From an uncultured Eubacteriales bacterium (GTDB taxonomy: Bacteria; Bacillota; Clostridia; Christensenellales; CAG-138), in assembly GCA_900545265.1 (NCBI GenBank), contig UQYI01000011.1, positions 11,275 through 75,274 on the forward strand: DNA of 64,000 bases, read 5' to 3'. Below the pieces are notes generated by a model that made no database searches, was not told the DNA's origin, and saw nothing but the letters and a program-made list of their open reading frames with translations. Positions 41,943-51,716 of this stretch are shown here, one piece after another (the stretch's first letter is position 1; every line of letters begins with the position of its first letter). A program made the translations under genes and the position numbers.

Positions 41943-43634
41943 TTACATACGCTCGGGGGCCTTGATCCCCAGCAGACTCAAACCGGTAGCAATGGTGATC
42001 CGGGCAGCATCGGCCAAGGCCAGGCGAGCGGTTCTGTCCGCCTCATCCTCTGCCATGATCCGCACCTCATAATAGAATTTGTTGCAGGCAGTGCACACAG
42101 CCATGACACTGCGGGCCACCAGATAAGGCTCATATTTTTCCGCCGCCGCTTTAACGGCCTGAGGGAAAGCTCCGATAGCCTTGAGCAGGGCCATGGAATA
42201 AGGATCGCTTAATCTGGAAGGATCCACCTTGTTTATATCATAACCGCCGGCCTTCCGCAGCACGGAGCAGCAGCGGGCATGGGTATACTGAGCGTAAGGG
42301 CCTGTTTCCCCGTCAAAATTCAATACCTTATTGTAGCTGAAGGAAATGTCTTTGATCCGGGAGTTATACAGCACGCCCCACAGGATGGCGCCGATACCCA
42401 CATCTTCTGCCGCCGTTTTTTTATCTTCCAGATCGGGACTCTTTTCGCAGATGATTTCGTAGGTCTTTTCCACAGCGGCGTTGAGTACATCTTCCAGATA
42501 CAGCACCCGTCCTTCCCTGGTGGAGAAGGAACCCTCTTCCATGCTGACCATACCGAAGTTTACATGCACGCAGTCCTTGACCCAATCCCGGCCCATGAGT
42601 TCCAGCACCTTAAAGATCTGCTTGAAGTGCAGATCCTGCTGATAGGCCACCACATAAAGCATCTTTACAAAATCATAGGTCTGCTTCCTGTAGCAGGCAG
42701 CTGCCAGATCCCGTGTGGCATAGATAGTGCTGCCATCGGACTTGAGTATCAGACAGGGAGGCATGTTCCACTGGGAAAGATCCACGATGGTAGCGCCGTT
42801 GTCTACCCGGCTGATGCCTTTCTCCCGCAGCTCGTCGATAACGGGCTGCATCTTGTCTTCATAAAAAGCTTCCCCAGCCCAGCTGTCAAAGTGGATATCC
42901 AGCCGCTCATAAGTCTTGGTGACTTCCTTAATGGTGGCATTTTTCATACTCTGCCAGAGATGTACCGCTTCCGGATCCCCGGTTTCGATCTTGTGGAACC
43001 AGGCCCGGGCTTCATCGTCCATTTCAGGATGGGCCTCTGCCTCTTTATGATAGCGGACATAAAGATCCACCAGTTCCCGGATGGCATACTCTTCCACAGG
43101 TTTGGTGCCCCACTTTTTATAAGCCACGATCATCTTGCCGAACTGAGTGCCCCAGTCCCCCAGATGGTTGATGCCTACAGGTGCATAGCCCAGATGCCGA
43201 TAAATGCGATACAGGGAATTACCGATGGCTGTAGTAGGCAGATGATGGAAGGAAAAAGGTTTGGCAATATTAATGGATGAGTAATCCAGCACCACATGAC
43301 GGCCCTGCCCCTCCTGTGAAGAGCCATAGGCCTTCCCTTCCTGAAGCACCTTCAAAAGCAGCTGACCAGCCTGCTGCCCCCGATCCACAAAGAAGTTCAG
43401 ATATCCTCCCACAGCCTCACACCGGGTGATGCCTTGGGGCAGAACCAGTTTGCCGTAAAGTTCCTGCGCAATAGCCGGGGGTGCTTTACGCAGAGTTCTG
43501 GAAAGCTTGAAGCAGGGGAAAGCGTAATCCCCCATCTCTGTATTCTTGGGTACTTCCAAATAGTTGGCCAGTTCTTTCGCTTCGATACCGCACAGAGGAC
43601 TCAAAGTCCCGGCGATCTGCTGTTTGAAATCCAT
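41943..43634 (-). CDS. argS: Arginyl-tRNA synthetase
   Basis: 563 residues: N-terminal Add-1 tRNA-binding domain (1-95), class I catalytic core, and a C-terminal DALR anticodon domain. The KMSKS counterpart is FSTREGRVLYLEDVL. The HIGH box is unusual: after INIAKPF it reads SFHH, keeping only the second His. The rest of the active-site region (INHLGDWGTQFGKMIVAYKKWG) is normal. GGAGCGG precedes the ATG at 43634. A -10 box TATAAT on the minus strand lies at 43682-43677. Confidence 0.95.
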   Translation of the reverse strand: MDFKQQIAGTLSPLCGIEAKELANYLEVPKNTEMGDYAFPCFKLSRTLRKAPPAIAQELYGKLVLPQGITRCEAVGGYLNFFVDRGQQAGQLLLKVLQEGKAYGSSQEGQGRHVVLDYSSINIAKPFSFHHLPTTAIGNSLYRIYRHLGYAPVGINHLGDWGTQFGKMIVAYKKWGTKPVEEYAIRELVDLYVRYHKEAEAHPEMDDEARAWFHKIETGDPEAVHLWQSMKNATIKEVTKTYERLDIHFDSWAGEAFYEDKMQPVIDELREKGISRVDNGATIVDLSQWNMPPCLILKSDGSTIYATRDLAAACYRKQTYDFVKMLYVVAYQQDLHFKQIFKVLELMGRDWVKDCVHVNFGMVSMEEGSFSTREGRVLYLEDVLNAAVEKTYEIICEKSPDLEDKKTAAEDVGIGAILWGVLYNSRIKDISFSYNKVLNFDGETGPYAQYTHARCCSVLRKAGGYDINKVDPSRLSDPYSMALLKAIGAFPQAVKAAAEKYEPYLVARSVMAVCTACNKFYYEVRIMAEDEADRTARLALADAARITIATGLSLLGIKAPERM

Positions 43635-43682
43635 GATATCCGCTCCTGTCTTATACTTATACATCTAAACTAAGATATTATA

Positions 43683-43991
43683 GCAGGCTTCTCCGCAAAA
43701 TGGAAGGGTCTGAGTAAAAAAATGCGTTTCTCAGCCGTTTTTACGCAGTGTTTCTGCACAGGCAACATGGGAAACAAGTACGAAGCACACAGATGCAGCG
43801 CCGATCCTCCCAGACATTCTTCATATAAATAGCAACGCCGCCTACCCGCAGCGGTCAAACATCTTCCCCACTTTCTCCGCATAGATGCAAAACGGTCAAT
43901 GATGTGGAGGGTATATTCTGTCTTTTGTCTACAGGAACCGCACGCAAGGTATGCAAAATGTATTATCTTGCAGAAAAAATAAAAAAAGTAG
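43683..43991. other. Intergenic region between divergent argS and hyuB
   Basis: About 300 bases. The left end holds the argS promoter region and the right end the hyuB promoter. I see no gene or RNA between them. Confidence 0.5.
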
Positions 43992-44020
43992 TTGACAACT
44001 TGCTTTTCGTATCGTATTCT
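43992..44020 (+). promoter_or_regulatory. Promoter of the hyu-ABC island
   Basis: TTGACA at 43992-43997, 17 bp, TATTCT at 44015-44020. Two LacI-type operators start about 7 and 29 bp downstream. Confidence 0.85.
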
Positions 44021-44026
44021 AAAGCT

Positions 44027-44042
44027 ACGAAACCGCTTACAT
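44027..44042. promoter_or_regulatory. LacI-family operator O1
   Basis: 16-bp site ACGAAACCGCTTACAT, centred on CG at 44034-44035. It matches the family consensus TTGNAANCGNTTNCAA at 9 of 12 fixed positions and covers the expected transcription start. Confidence 0.65.
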
Positions 44043-44048
44043 AATTGT

Positions 44049-44064
44049 TTGTAAGCGTTGCCAA
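44049..44064. promoter_or_regulatory. LacI-family operator O2
   Basis: 16-bp site TTGTAAGCGTTGCCAA, centred on CG at 44056-44057. It matches TTGNAANCGNTTNCAA at 11 of 12 fixed positions. Its centre is 22 bp from O1, two helical turns, so two dimers could bind the same face of the DNA. Confidence 0.78.
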
Positions 44065-44096
44065 ATCGAGAAAATGCATAAGATGGAGTGAGAAAC

Positions 44097-45875
44097 ATGG
44101 ACCCCATATTACTGGAAGTCATCAACAACCGTCTGCAATCCATCTCCAACGAGATGGAGGATGCCCTGCTGAAAATGTCCTTCTCGGTGATCGTCAAAGA
44201 AATGAAAGACTGCACCTGCGCGTTGTTTGACGCCCAGGGGCGCACTATATCCCAGTCTGCAGCTATGCCCTGCCAGCTGGGATTTCTTTCTGCTTCCGTT
44301 CCGGCGATTCTGAAGGAATTTCCTCCGGAAACAGCCCGGGAGGGGGATGTCTACATGCAGAACGACCCCTTCAACGGCGGCAGCCACATTCCCGACGTTA
44401 CCGTAGTCATGCCTGTTTTCTATGACAAGCAGGTAGTAGCTTATTCCGCCAGCATGGTGCACCTGGCCGACACCGGCGGGATCACCCCCGGCGTTTCCAC
44501 CCGGGCCACCTGTATGTATCAGGAAGGCTTGTGCCTGCCTCCGGTCAAGTTCTATGACGCCGGACAAAAGGTACGGGCCGTGCATGAGATCATTCGTCAA
44601 AACGTCCGTATCCCCGATGAAGTCATGGGAGATCTGGAAGCGCAGGTTGCCTGTGATAAAGTAGGCGCCTCCCGTATTGCGGATATGTGCCGGGAATACG
44701 GAAAAGATGTATTCCTCAGTGCCATCGAAGGCCTGCTGGATCATTCCGAAGCCCTGACCCGTAAGGCCATTGAAGAACTCCCCGACGGTGTATACCGTTT
44801 CACCGGCTATATCGACAACGATGGTCTGGAGCTGGACAAGCCCCCCATCCGTCTGCAGCTGGCCGTGACCATTTCCGGTTCGGAGATCCTTTTTGACTTT
44901 ACCGGCAGCAGCCAGCAGGTCAAGGGCCCCATCAACTGCGTTTTTGCCTCTACCCTTTCCACCATGGAATATGCGGTAAAGGTCGTTACCGGCGGCGAAA
45001 GCATCCCCACCAACGAAGGCTGCTTCCGCTCCATGAAGTACATCCTGCCCGAAGGCAGCATTGTCAATGCCACCAAGCCCGCCCCCACCGGCGGACGGGG
45101 TCTTACGGTACAGCTTCTTTCCAGCACCTGCCTGGGTGCACTGGCCAAGGCCAAGCCTGAACTGATCAATGCCTGCTCCGGCGCCTATGCGCCTCTGCTG
45201 TACATCGGCGGGTATGACAACAAGCGTCACAAGCCCTTTGTTTCCAACGACAACGGTATGTGCGGTCTGGGCGCCCGTTTGGGCAAGGACGGCATCGACG
45301 CCATCTCTTCCGACAGCCAGAACGTGCTGGCCATTCCCGTAGAGGCCTTTGAAATGTCCGGTCCTCTGCAGGTCAAGCACTATGGCCTGGCAGACGATTC
45401 CGGCGGCCCGGGTAAATATCGCGGCGGTCTGGGTTCCAGCAAAGCCATCAAACTTCTGGACGGCGAGGTTTCCTTCACCTTCCGGGGCGACGGTTTCTTC
45501 GTGCCCCCGTGGGGTCTGTTCGGCGGCATGCCTGCCAAGGTTGGTTCCGGCTATATTCTTCGTGCCGATGGCAGCCGGGAAATTATCCCCTCCAAGGGCG
45601 ACTTTATGCTCTATGCCGGAGATGAGATTGGATATGACAGTGCAGGCGGCGGCGGTTATGGCGATCCTTTGGAACGGGATCCCCAGAAGGTTCTCCGGGA
45701 TGTGCTGGATGAGCGGGTCAGTCTCAGCTCCGCTTTGGATGACTACGGCGTATGCATCGACCCCGTTACCAAAACCGTGGACGAAGCCGTGACCTTTGCC
45801 ACCCGGAAGCAGAAGCAGATGGAGCGTGGCATGGAGACCTGGACCTATGACCGGGGCGTCATGGGCAAAGAATGA
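44097..45875 (+). CDS. hyuB: Hydantoinase B/oxoprolinase family protein
   Basis: 592 residues, HyuB family: the catalytic-type subunit of ATP-dependent hydantoinases, 5-oxoprolinases and acetone carboxylase-like enzymes. Signature stretches are MDPILLEVINNRL, MQNDPFNGGSHIPDVTV, MVHLADTGG, and GGGGYGDPLERDP near the end. It would act with HyuA on a cyclic amide or ketone. GGAGTGAG precedes the ATG at 44097; the GTG at 44088 would overlap that site. First gene of the island, under two LacI-type operators. The true substrate is unknown. Confidence 0.9.
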   Translation: MDPILLEVINNRLQSISNEMEDALLKMSFSVIVKEMKDCTCALFDAQGRTISQSAAMPCQLGFLSASVPAILKEFPPETAREGDVYMQNDPFNGGSHIPDVTVVMPVFYDKQVVAYSASMVHLADTGGITPGVSTRATCMYQEGLCLPPVKFYDAGQKVRAVHEIIRQNVRIPDEVMGDLEAQVACDKVGASRIADMCREYGKDVFLSAIEGLLDHSEALTRKAIEELPDGVYRFTGYIDNDGLELDKPPIRLQLAVTISGSEILFDFTGSSQQVKGPINCVFASTLSTMEYAVKVVTGGESIPTNEGCFRSMKYILPEGSIVNATKPAPTGGRGLTVQLLSSTCLGALAKAKPELINACSGAYAPLLYIGGYDNKRHKPFVSNDNGMCGLGARLGKDGIDAISSDSQNVLAIPVEAFEMSGPLQVKHYGLADDSGGPGKYRGGLGSSKAIKLLDGEVSFTFRGDGFFVPPWGLFGGMPAKVGSGYILRADGSREIIPSKGDFMLYAGDEIGYDSAGGGGYGDPLERDPQKVLRDVLDERVSLSSALDDYGVCIDPVTKTVDEAVTFATRKQKQMERGMETWTYDRGVMGKE

Positions 45876-45894
45876 GCAGGAGGACATACACACT

Positions 45895-47958
45895 ATGAGC
45901 ACACTGATCGGCATTGATATCGGCGGTACCTTTACGGATGTGGTGGTTCTGGACGCACAGTCCGGTGCCGTCACCGTTACCAAGGTGCCCTCCACCCCCT
46001 CCGAATACTCTGACGGATTCTTCCATGGTCTGGAAAAGATCCAGCGTATGGCCGACATTGATCCCCATGATATCCTGCGTCTGGTTCACGGCACCACCGT
46101 GGCCACCAACGCAATCCTGGAAAAGAAGGGCTCCCGCATCGGGATCCTTACCACTAAAGGCTTCCGGGATGTGCTTATCATCGGCCGCGGTACCAGAAGC
46201 ATCCTTTATAACGTTAACTTTGACAGTGAGACCCCTGACTTTCTCTGCCCCCGGGAGCTTATCCGGGAGGTAGGCGAACGGGTGAATGCCCAGGGGGAGA
46301 TCCAGGAGTCTCTCAACGAAGAAGATGTGCTCCGGGAAGTAGATTTTCTGGTCAAGGAACAGGGCGTTACCTCTATTGCGGTCTGTTATCTGTTCTCTTT
46401 CTTCAACGCAGCCAATGAGGAGCGCACCTATGAAATTATCAAGGAACGCTACCCCGAAGTGCGTGTTTCCCTTTCCTGCCGCATTAACCCCCGTTTCCGG
46501 GAATATGAGCGGACGGTAGTCACGGCTTTTGATGCCTACATCGGCCCGGTAATGGATTCTTATCTTTCCAAGCTGGAAAACCGGCTGGAAGAGACTACCG
46601 GCGAACGGGTATTGCAGCTGATGCAATCCCGCGGCGGCATCACCAGCGCAGCCATGTGTGCCCAGCGTCCGGTGCTTACCCTTCTCTCCGGCCCTGCTGC
46701 CGGCGTTATCGGCGGACGCACCATTGCCAACCTCATGGGCCGCAAGGATGTGCTCACTCTGGATCTGGGCGGCACCAGCAATGACGTAGCTCTTATCCGT
46801 GACGGCAAGATCTCCCTTTCCATCGACGGTATGATCGGCTCTTATCCCTGCCGGCAGGCCATGATGGATATCAGCACCATCGGCGCAGGCGGCGGCAGCA
46901 TCGCCTGGGTGGATGATGGCGGCTGGCTTCGGGTAGGCCCCCAGAGTGCCGGCTCTTACCCCGGCCCTGCCTGCTACAGCAAAGGCGGCACTAAGCCCAC
47001 CTATACGGATGCCAGCCTGACCCTGGGATATCTTAAGCCCGGTTCCTTTGCCGGGGGCGAGATCCAGCTTAACGACAAGTTGGCTTTGGATGCCATTAAG
47101 ATCATTTCCGAGCCCCTGGGCATGGATGTATATGACACCGCTGCCGCCATCCACCGGATCATGCACAACCGCATGGCCGACCAGCTTCGTCTTGCAACGG
47201 TAAAGCGCGGCTATGACCCCCGGAACTTCTCTATCATCGCTTTCGGCGGAGCCGGTCCCATCGCTGCCTGCCGGATCCTGTCCCTCATTGACTTCAAAGA
47301 GGTTATCATTCCGCCTACGCCCGGCGTTATGGCTGCCATCGGCCTGCTCTCCGCCAACATTGAACACGAAGAGGTGGTCACCGTCTCCATGCGCACCAAG
47401 GACGGAGACTTGGAGCAGCTGCGCAAGTGCATTGAAAAGGGTCTTTCCATGTGCAACGAAAAGTGCGCACGGGTAGGCATGGATCGCCAGCAGGTAAAGG
47501 TTTCCTTCTCGGCAGAAATGCGCTATGTGGGCCAGTCCTACGAGCTGGAAGTCCCCTTCCCGGAGGCAGGCGAGGCCCTCAGCGAAGAATCCCTCCGTTC
47601 TCTGGAAGAACGCTTCCACCACATTCACGAAGGCGCTTACAAGCAGGCCTTCCGGGAAGTGCCGGTGGAGCTCATCGCCCTGCGTGTCCTCTTTACCCAA
47701 GTTCCCTCCGCTGTACCCTCTATTCGCAAGGCTCCTACGGGCCCGTGGGGCCAGCCGGAAAGCACCCGCCGTGCTTTCTTTGATGAATACGGCGGCTGGG
47801 CAGACTGCGATGTATACGACCGCAAGGTGCTGGTAGCGGATCAGTGTATTCTGGGCCCCGCCGTCATCCAGCAGTCTGACACCACCACTGTCCTGTATCC
47901 CGGCCAAAGCGCCAAAGTGGATGCTTGGGGCAATCTGGTGGTCACCATGTCCAAATAA
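45895..47958 (+). CDS. hyuA: Hydantoinase A/oxoprolinase family protein
   Basis: 687 residues, HyuA family: the actin-fold ATPase subunit that phosphorylates the substrate for HyuB. The N-terminal phosphate loop is GIDIGGTFTDVVV (residues 6-18), followed by VHGTTVATNAIL, the central LLSGPAAGVIGG and LDLGGTSNDVALI loops, and GAGGGSIAWVDDGG. AGGAGG precedes the ATG at 45895, 19 bp after hyuB. Together they form a heteromeric ATP-dependent amidohydrolase or carboxylase. Confidence 0.92.
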   Translation: MSTLIGIDIGGTFTDVVVLDAQSGAVTVTKVPSTPSEYSDGFFHGLEKIQRMADIDPHDILRLVHGTTVATNAILEKKGSRIGILTTKGFRDVLIIGRGTRSILYNVNFDSETPDFLCPRELIREVGERVNAQGEIQESLNEEDVLREVDFLVKEQGVTSIAVCYLFSFFNAANEERTYEIIKERYPEVRVSLSCRINPRFREYERTVVTAFDAYIGPVMDSYLSKLENRLEETTGERVLQLMQSRGGITSAAMCAQRPVLTLLSGPAAGVIGGRTIANLMGRKDVLTLDLGGTSNDVALIRDGKISLSIDGMIGSYPCRQAMMDISTIGAGGGSIAWVDDGGWLRVGPQSAGSYPGPACYSKGGTKPTYTDASLTLGYLKPGSFAGGEIQLNDKLALDAIKIISEPLGMDVYDTAAAIHRIMHNRMADQLRLATVKRGYDPRNFSIIAFGGAGPIAACRILSLIDFKEVIIPPTPGVMAAIGLLSANIEHEEVVTVSMRTKDGDLEQLRKCIEKGLSMCNEKCARVGMDRQQVKVSFSAEMRYVGQSYELEVPFPEAGEALSEESLRSLEERFHHIHEGAYKQAFREVPVELIALRVLFTQVPSAVPSIRKAPTGPWGQPESTRRAFFDEYGGWADCDVYDRKVLVADQCILGPAVIQQSDTTTVLYPGQSAKVDAWGNLVVTMSK

Positions 47959-48006
47959 AGGCGGGCCATTTCCCCGTCTGCATGCGCCAAGAAAGGAGCT
48001 TTGCCC

Positions 48007-49533
48007 ATGGAAAATAATTCCCCAAGGCTTCGCCTCTGCCATATTTCCAAGACCTTTCCCGGTACCAAGGCCCTGACGGACGTTTCCCTCTCCCTGGAGA
48101 AGGGGGAAGTCCGGGCCCTGGTCGGAGAAAACGGAGCCGGAAAATCCACCCTGATGAATATCATCGGCGGTGTATTTTCCGCTGATCCCGGCCCCGGGGA
48201 GATCTGGTTTGACGGACGGCAGGTCAGCTTCAGCACCCCCACGGACTCTATCCAGACCGGCATCGGTTTTGTGCATCAGGAGCTGAGCATCTTTCCCCAT
48301 CTTTCCGTGGCCTACAATATTTTTGTGGACCGGCTGCCCAAAACACCTTTGGGCACTATAGATAAAAAGAAGCTCAACGCCGACGCCGCCAAGCTCCTGG
48401 AAAACTTCCACCTGACCATTGATCCCTCCAGCCGGGCTGGCGATCTGACCATCGGCAACCAGCAGATGATCGAGATCATCCGGGCTATTTCCCTCAATGC
48501 CCGGCTTATAATCTTCGATGAGCCCACCAGCTCCCTGTCGGAGAAGGAAGTGGAACTGCTCTTTGCCATTATCCGCACTTTGAAGGCTCAGGGCATCAGC
48601 GTCATCTACATCACGCACAAGATGAGTGAGATCTACCAGATCTGCGACAGTGTTTCCGTTCTGCGTGACGGATGCCTCATCCGCACGGATAAGCGGGAGG
48701 ATATCACCATGACGGAGATCGTCAACAGCATGGTAGGCCGAGAGATCTCTACCTACTATCCTCCCAAAGCAGAAACCATCGGCGATGTGATGCTTTCCGC
48801 CAGGGATCTGCAGCTGACGCCCCAGTCGGACAAGGTCTCCTTTGAACTGCACAAGGGCGAGATACTGGGCTTTTACGGTCTGATCGGTGCCGGCCGCAGC
48901 GAGATCCTTCGCGCCATGTGCGGCATTGACCACCGGGCAGGCGGACAGGTCTTTCTGGACGGGAAGGAACTGAAGATCCACACCTATCAGGACGCCCTGA
49001 GCAGCGGCATCACCTACCTGACCGAAGACCGGAAAGCTACGGGTATTTTCCCCGGCCTGTCCGTATGTAAGAACATCTATGTCTCCAACATGTGCAAGCA
49101 GGGCGGTTTCTGGCTGGACAGTTCCAAAGAGGACGGCCTGGCGGAGGAAGCTGTCAAGGTGCACAACGTAAAGACCAGCAGCATCCACGCTCCTATCAGC
49201 AGTCTTTCCGGAGGTAACCAGCAAAAAGTGCTTATTGCCCGCTGTATGCGGGTGGCACCGGAAATACTGATACTGGACGAGCCCACCCGCGGCATTGATG
49301 TAAACGCCAAAGCGGAGATCCACCGCAAGATCCGCAAGCTGGTCCAGGAAGGCATGGGCGTGATCGTAGTTTCTTCGGAAATGCCCGAGATCATGGGTTT
49401 GGCCGACAGGATCGTGATCATGCACGAAGGCTCCGTCACCGGAGTGCTCTCCGGCGAGGATATCAACGAAACCACCATCATTCGGTACGCGACCAAAACA
49501 TTTGACCAGGAACAGGAGAACAAAAATGCGTAA
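48007..49533 (+). CDS. Sugar-type ABC transporter ATPase, RbsA/MglA-like
   Basis: 508 residues with two fused ATPase domains, as in ribose/galactose importers. Domain 1 has Walker A GENGAGKSTL (40-49) and Walker B IIFDEP. Its signature region reads DLTIGNQQM rather than LSGGQ, as is common in this family. Domain 2 has the degenerate P-loop GLIGAGRSE, then LSGGNQQKV and LILDEPTRGID. AAAGGAGC precedes the ATG. It belongs with the permease and binding protein that follow. Confidence 0.92.
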   Translation: MENNSPRLRLCHISKTFPGTKALTDVSLSLEKGEVRALVGENGAGKSTLMNIIGGVFSADPGPGEIWFDGRQVSFSTPTDSIQTGIGFVHQELSIFPHLSVAYNIFVDRLPKTPLGTIDKKKLNADAAKLLENFHLTIDPSSRAGDLTIGNQQMIEIIRAISLNARLIIFDEPTSSLSEKEVELLFAIIRTLKAQGISVIYITHKMSEIYQICDSVSVLRDGCLIRTDKREDITMTEIVNSMVGREISTYYPPKAETIGDVMLSARDLQLTPQSDKVSFELHKGEILGFYGLIGAGRSEILRAMCGIDHRAGGQVFLDGKELKIHTYQDALSSGITYLTEDRKATGIFPGLSVCKNIYVSNMCKQGGFWLDSSKEDGLAEEAVKVHNVKTSSIHAPISSLSGGNQQKVLIARCMRVAPEILILDEPTRGIDVNAKAEIHRKIRKLVQEGMGVIVVSSEMPEIMGLADRIVIMHEGSVTGVLSGEDINETTIIRYATKTFDQEQENKNA

Positions 49534-50509
49534 GCTGAACCTTGCATTCCTCAAAAAGCGGGAGATACTGGTAGCCGGCGTCATTCTGCTGATCATGATC
49601 GTCATGACCTGCACTACCAAGACCTTTCTCACCGTCAACAACCTCATGAGCGTTGCCCTTGGCCTCAGCGCAGATGGCTTTCTGGCCCTGGCTATGACGT
49701 TTATCCTTATCTCCGGCCAGATCGATCTTTCTCTGGGAGCCATACAGTGCTTTGCCTCCATGCTTATCGGCACGCTGTATATCTACAAAGGTGTAAACAT
49801 CTGGCTGGCGGTACTCATCAGCGTTATCGTCAGCGTGGTATGCGGCGCCATCACCGGCAGCCTGATTGCCAAGCTGAATATTGTCCCCTTCATCATCACG
49901 CTGGGTATGCAGGGCGTGGTCAGGGGCCTGTGTTATGTGGTCTCCTCCGGCATCTCCATCCCCATCACGGGAGAATCCGTCCGCGGCTTTAAGAATCTTG
50001 GTTCCGGGTATCTGGGCAGTGTTCCCATCTTCTTTATTCTGCTCATTGCAGCCGCCATTATCTGCCAGATCCTCCTTTCCAAGACCCGATTCTTTGCCAA
50101 GGTCTATTTCATCGGCAGCAACACCAAAGCCGCAGAAATGGCAGGTGTGCGGGTCGAGCGGGTCAAGATCATGCTGTATATGATCTCTGCTCTGCTGGCC
50201 GCCATTGCCGGTGTGCTCTCCACCGCCCGTTTCGGTGTTTCCTCCCCCACGCTGGGCTTGCAGGCTGAAAGCCGTGCCGTCACGGCAGCGGTCATCGGCG
50301 GCACCACCATGAGCGGCGGCGAAGGCAACATTGTCGGCACCATGCTGGGTCTTGTAATGATCCACCTGTTCACCAATGCGCTTATTCAGTGGGGTGTTTC
50401 CGTATACTGGCAGGATTTTGCCAGCTACGCACTGCTGATCGTGGTTATCGTCTTTGATACCCTGAGCAAGCGCAACCGTTCCGGCCAGCTCAAGCTGAAA
50501 AAGATCTGA
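49526..50509 (+). CDS. Sugar-type ABC transporter permease, RbsC-like
   Basis: 327 residues with eight to ten membrane helices. The family loop SGQIDLSLGAIQCFASML and the late GGTTMSGGEGNIVGTMLG match RbsC-type permeases. The ATG at 49526 lies inside the end of the ATPase gene (8-bp overlap), with CAGGAG upstream. It forms the channel as a homodimer with the ATPase. Confidence 0.92.
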   Translation: MRKLNLAFLKKREILVAGVILLIMIVMTCTTKTFLTVNNLMSVALGLSADGFLALAMTFILISGQIDLSLGAIQCFASMLIGTLYIYKGVNIWLAVLISVIVSVVCGAITGSLIAKLNIVPFIITLGMQGVVRGLCYVVSSGISIPITGESVRGFKNLGSGYLGSVPIFFILLIAAAIICQILLSKTRFFAKVYFIGSNTKAAEMAGVRVERVKIMLYMISALLAAIAGVLSTARFGVSSPTLGLQAESRAVTAAVIGGTTMSGGEGNIVGTMLGLVMIHLFTNALIQWGVSVYWQDFASYALLIVVIVFDTLSKRNRSGQLKLKKI

Positions 50510-50586
50510 GCCCGGCCCATTTTCCAGGATCCCACCGCATATGCGGCGATCGATAGAACAAAACCAAAAAGGAAGGAATCACACTG

Positions 50587-51639
50587 ATGAAAAAGCTCGC
50601 TTGTATTCTGCTGGCCCTGGCCATGCTGCTGCCCGCTCTCGTTGGCTGCTCCAACGCACCCGCCGAGGCCGAAAAGAAGACTGACGACGCCCCCGCTGCT
50701 TCTGCCGATAAGGTAGCCAGCGCTGCCTTTGGCGGCGTAGAAAATCCCGCCGACCAGCTCTATCTCTGGTGCTCCTACGAATCTACCGACGACTTTATGC
50801 TTATGGTGTATGAAGGGTTTGAAGCCTGCGGCAAGATGCTGGGCGTACAGACTCAGCACGTAGGCACCTCCCAGAACGACCTGACCGAGTATATCAACTC
50901 TGTGGAACGGGCCATTTCCATGAAGCCCAACGGTCTGGCTGTGCACGTGTTCAACGCTGATGCCTATGTAGACGTTATCAACAAGGCCACCGACAACGGC
51001 ATCCCCGTGATCACCACTGGTCCCGACTCCCCCAACTCCAAGCGTATCTGCAACATCGGCGTAGAAAACTATGATGCCGGTGCTTTCGGTGCCAAGATCC
51101 TGGGCGAGAAGCTCAACGGCGAAGGCAATGTGCTGATCCTTATCCGTGCCGGCCAGCACAACAGCGAACAGCGTGTAAACGGCTTCAAAGAGACCCTGGC
51201 TGAGAAGTACCCCAACATGAACGTAGTCACCGAGATCAGCGTTACCGCCGAGATCGCCGACCAGGCTTCCAAGACCGCTGCCGCTTTGACCGCCAACCCC
51301 GAAATCGACGCCATCTTCTGCTCCCTGGGTATCCAGGCCGTGGGCGCTTCCCAGGGCTGTGATCAGGTAGGCCGCAGCGACATCGCCGTATTCGGCTTTG
51401 ACCGCAACCCCGCTCAGCTTGAGCTGGTCAAAGAAGGCAAGGTCATCGGTTCCATCGCACAGGGCTGCTTCAACATGGGCTGGTGGGCCTGCCTGGGCCT
51501 GTATGTAGAGGCCAACGGCCTGCTGGGCGACGAACCCTTCCCCACCTTCATCAGCGCCGGTGTATCCTACATTGATCAGAGCAACGTAGACGCCGAGATC
51601 GCCGCTTCCAACGAGCGCATTGCCAAAGCCGGCAAGTAA
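50587..51639 (+). CDS. Sugar-type ABC transporter substrate-binding lipoprotein
   Basis: 350 residues: signal peptide with lipobox LPALVGC (Cys at 21), a Glu/Ala/Lys linker to about 45, then a periplasmic-binding-protein type 1 fold like RbsB (VHVFNADAYVDVINKATDNGIPVITTGPD, IFCSLGIQAVGASQGCDQVG, FGFDRNP). AAGGAAGG precedes the ATG. The whole importer sits between HyuAB and the cupin/LacI genes, so its ligand is probably the HyuAB substrate or a glycosylated form of it; that is inference. Confidence 0.92.
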   Translation: MKKLACILLALAMLLPALVGCSNAPAEAEKKTDDAPAASADKVASAAFGGVENPADQLYLWCSYESTDDFMLMVYEGFEACGKMLGVQTQHVGTSQNDLTEYINSVERAISMKPNGLAVHVFNADAYVDVINKATDNGIPVITTGPDSPNSKRICNIGVENYDAGAFGAKILGEKLNGEGNVLILIRAGQHNSEQRVNGFKETLAEKYPNMNVVTEISVTAEIADQASKTAAALTANPEIDAIFCSLGIQAVGASQGCDQVGRSDIAVFGFDRNPAQLELVKEGKVIGSIAQGCFNMGWWACLGLYVEANGLLGDEPFPTFISAGVSYIDQSNVDAEIAASNERIAKAGK

Positions 51640-51670
51640 CCTGCGCACGTTTTATCCTCCCCTTTGACAG

Positions 51671-51716
51671 CGGCCGGCTGTCTGACCCCATAGCCCGTCA
51701 GCCGGCCCTTCTTTAT
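51671..51716 (+). terminator. Rho-independent terminator of the hyu-ABC operon
   Basis: GGCCGGCTG pairs perfectly with CAGCCGGCC around an 18-base loop, followed by CTTCTTT. Confidence 0.82.

Noticed and set aside
44109..46058. Minus-strand open frame of 649 codons opposite hyuB
   Set aside because: Shadow of hyuB, with no ribosome site and no recognisable domain.
45859..49773. Minus-strand open frame of more than 1,300 codons opposite hyuA and the ABC ATPase
   Set aside because: It is the antisense shadow of two well-identified genes. It shows no family motif and is rich in His/Gly/Ala as expected from reading GC-biased codons backwards.
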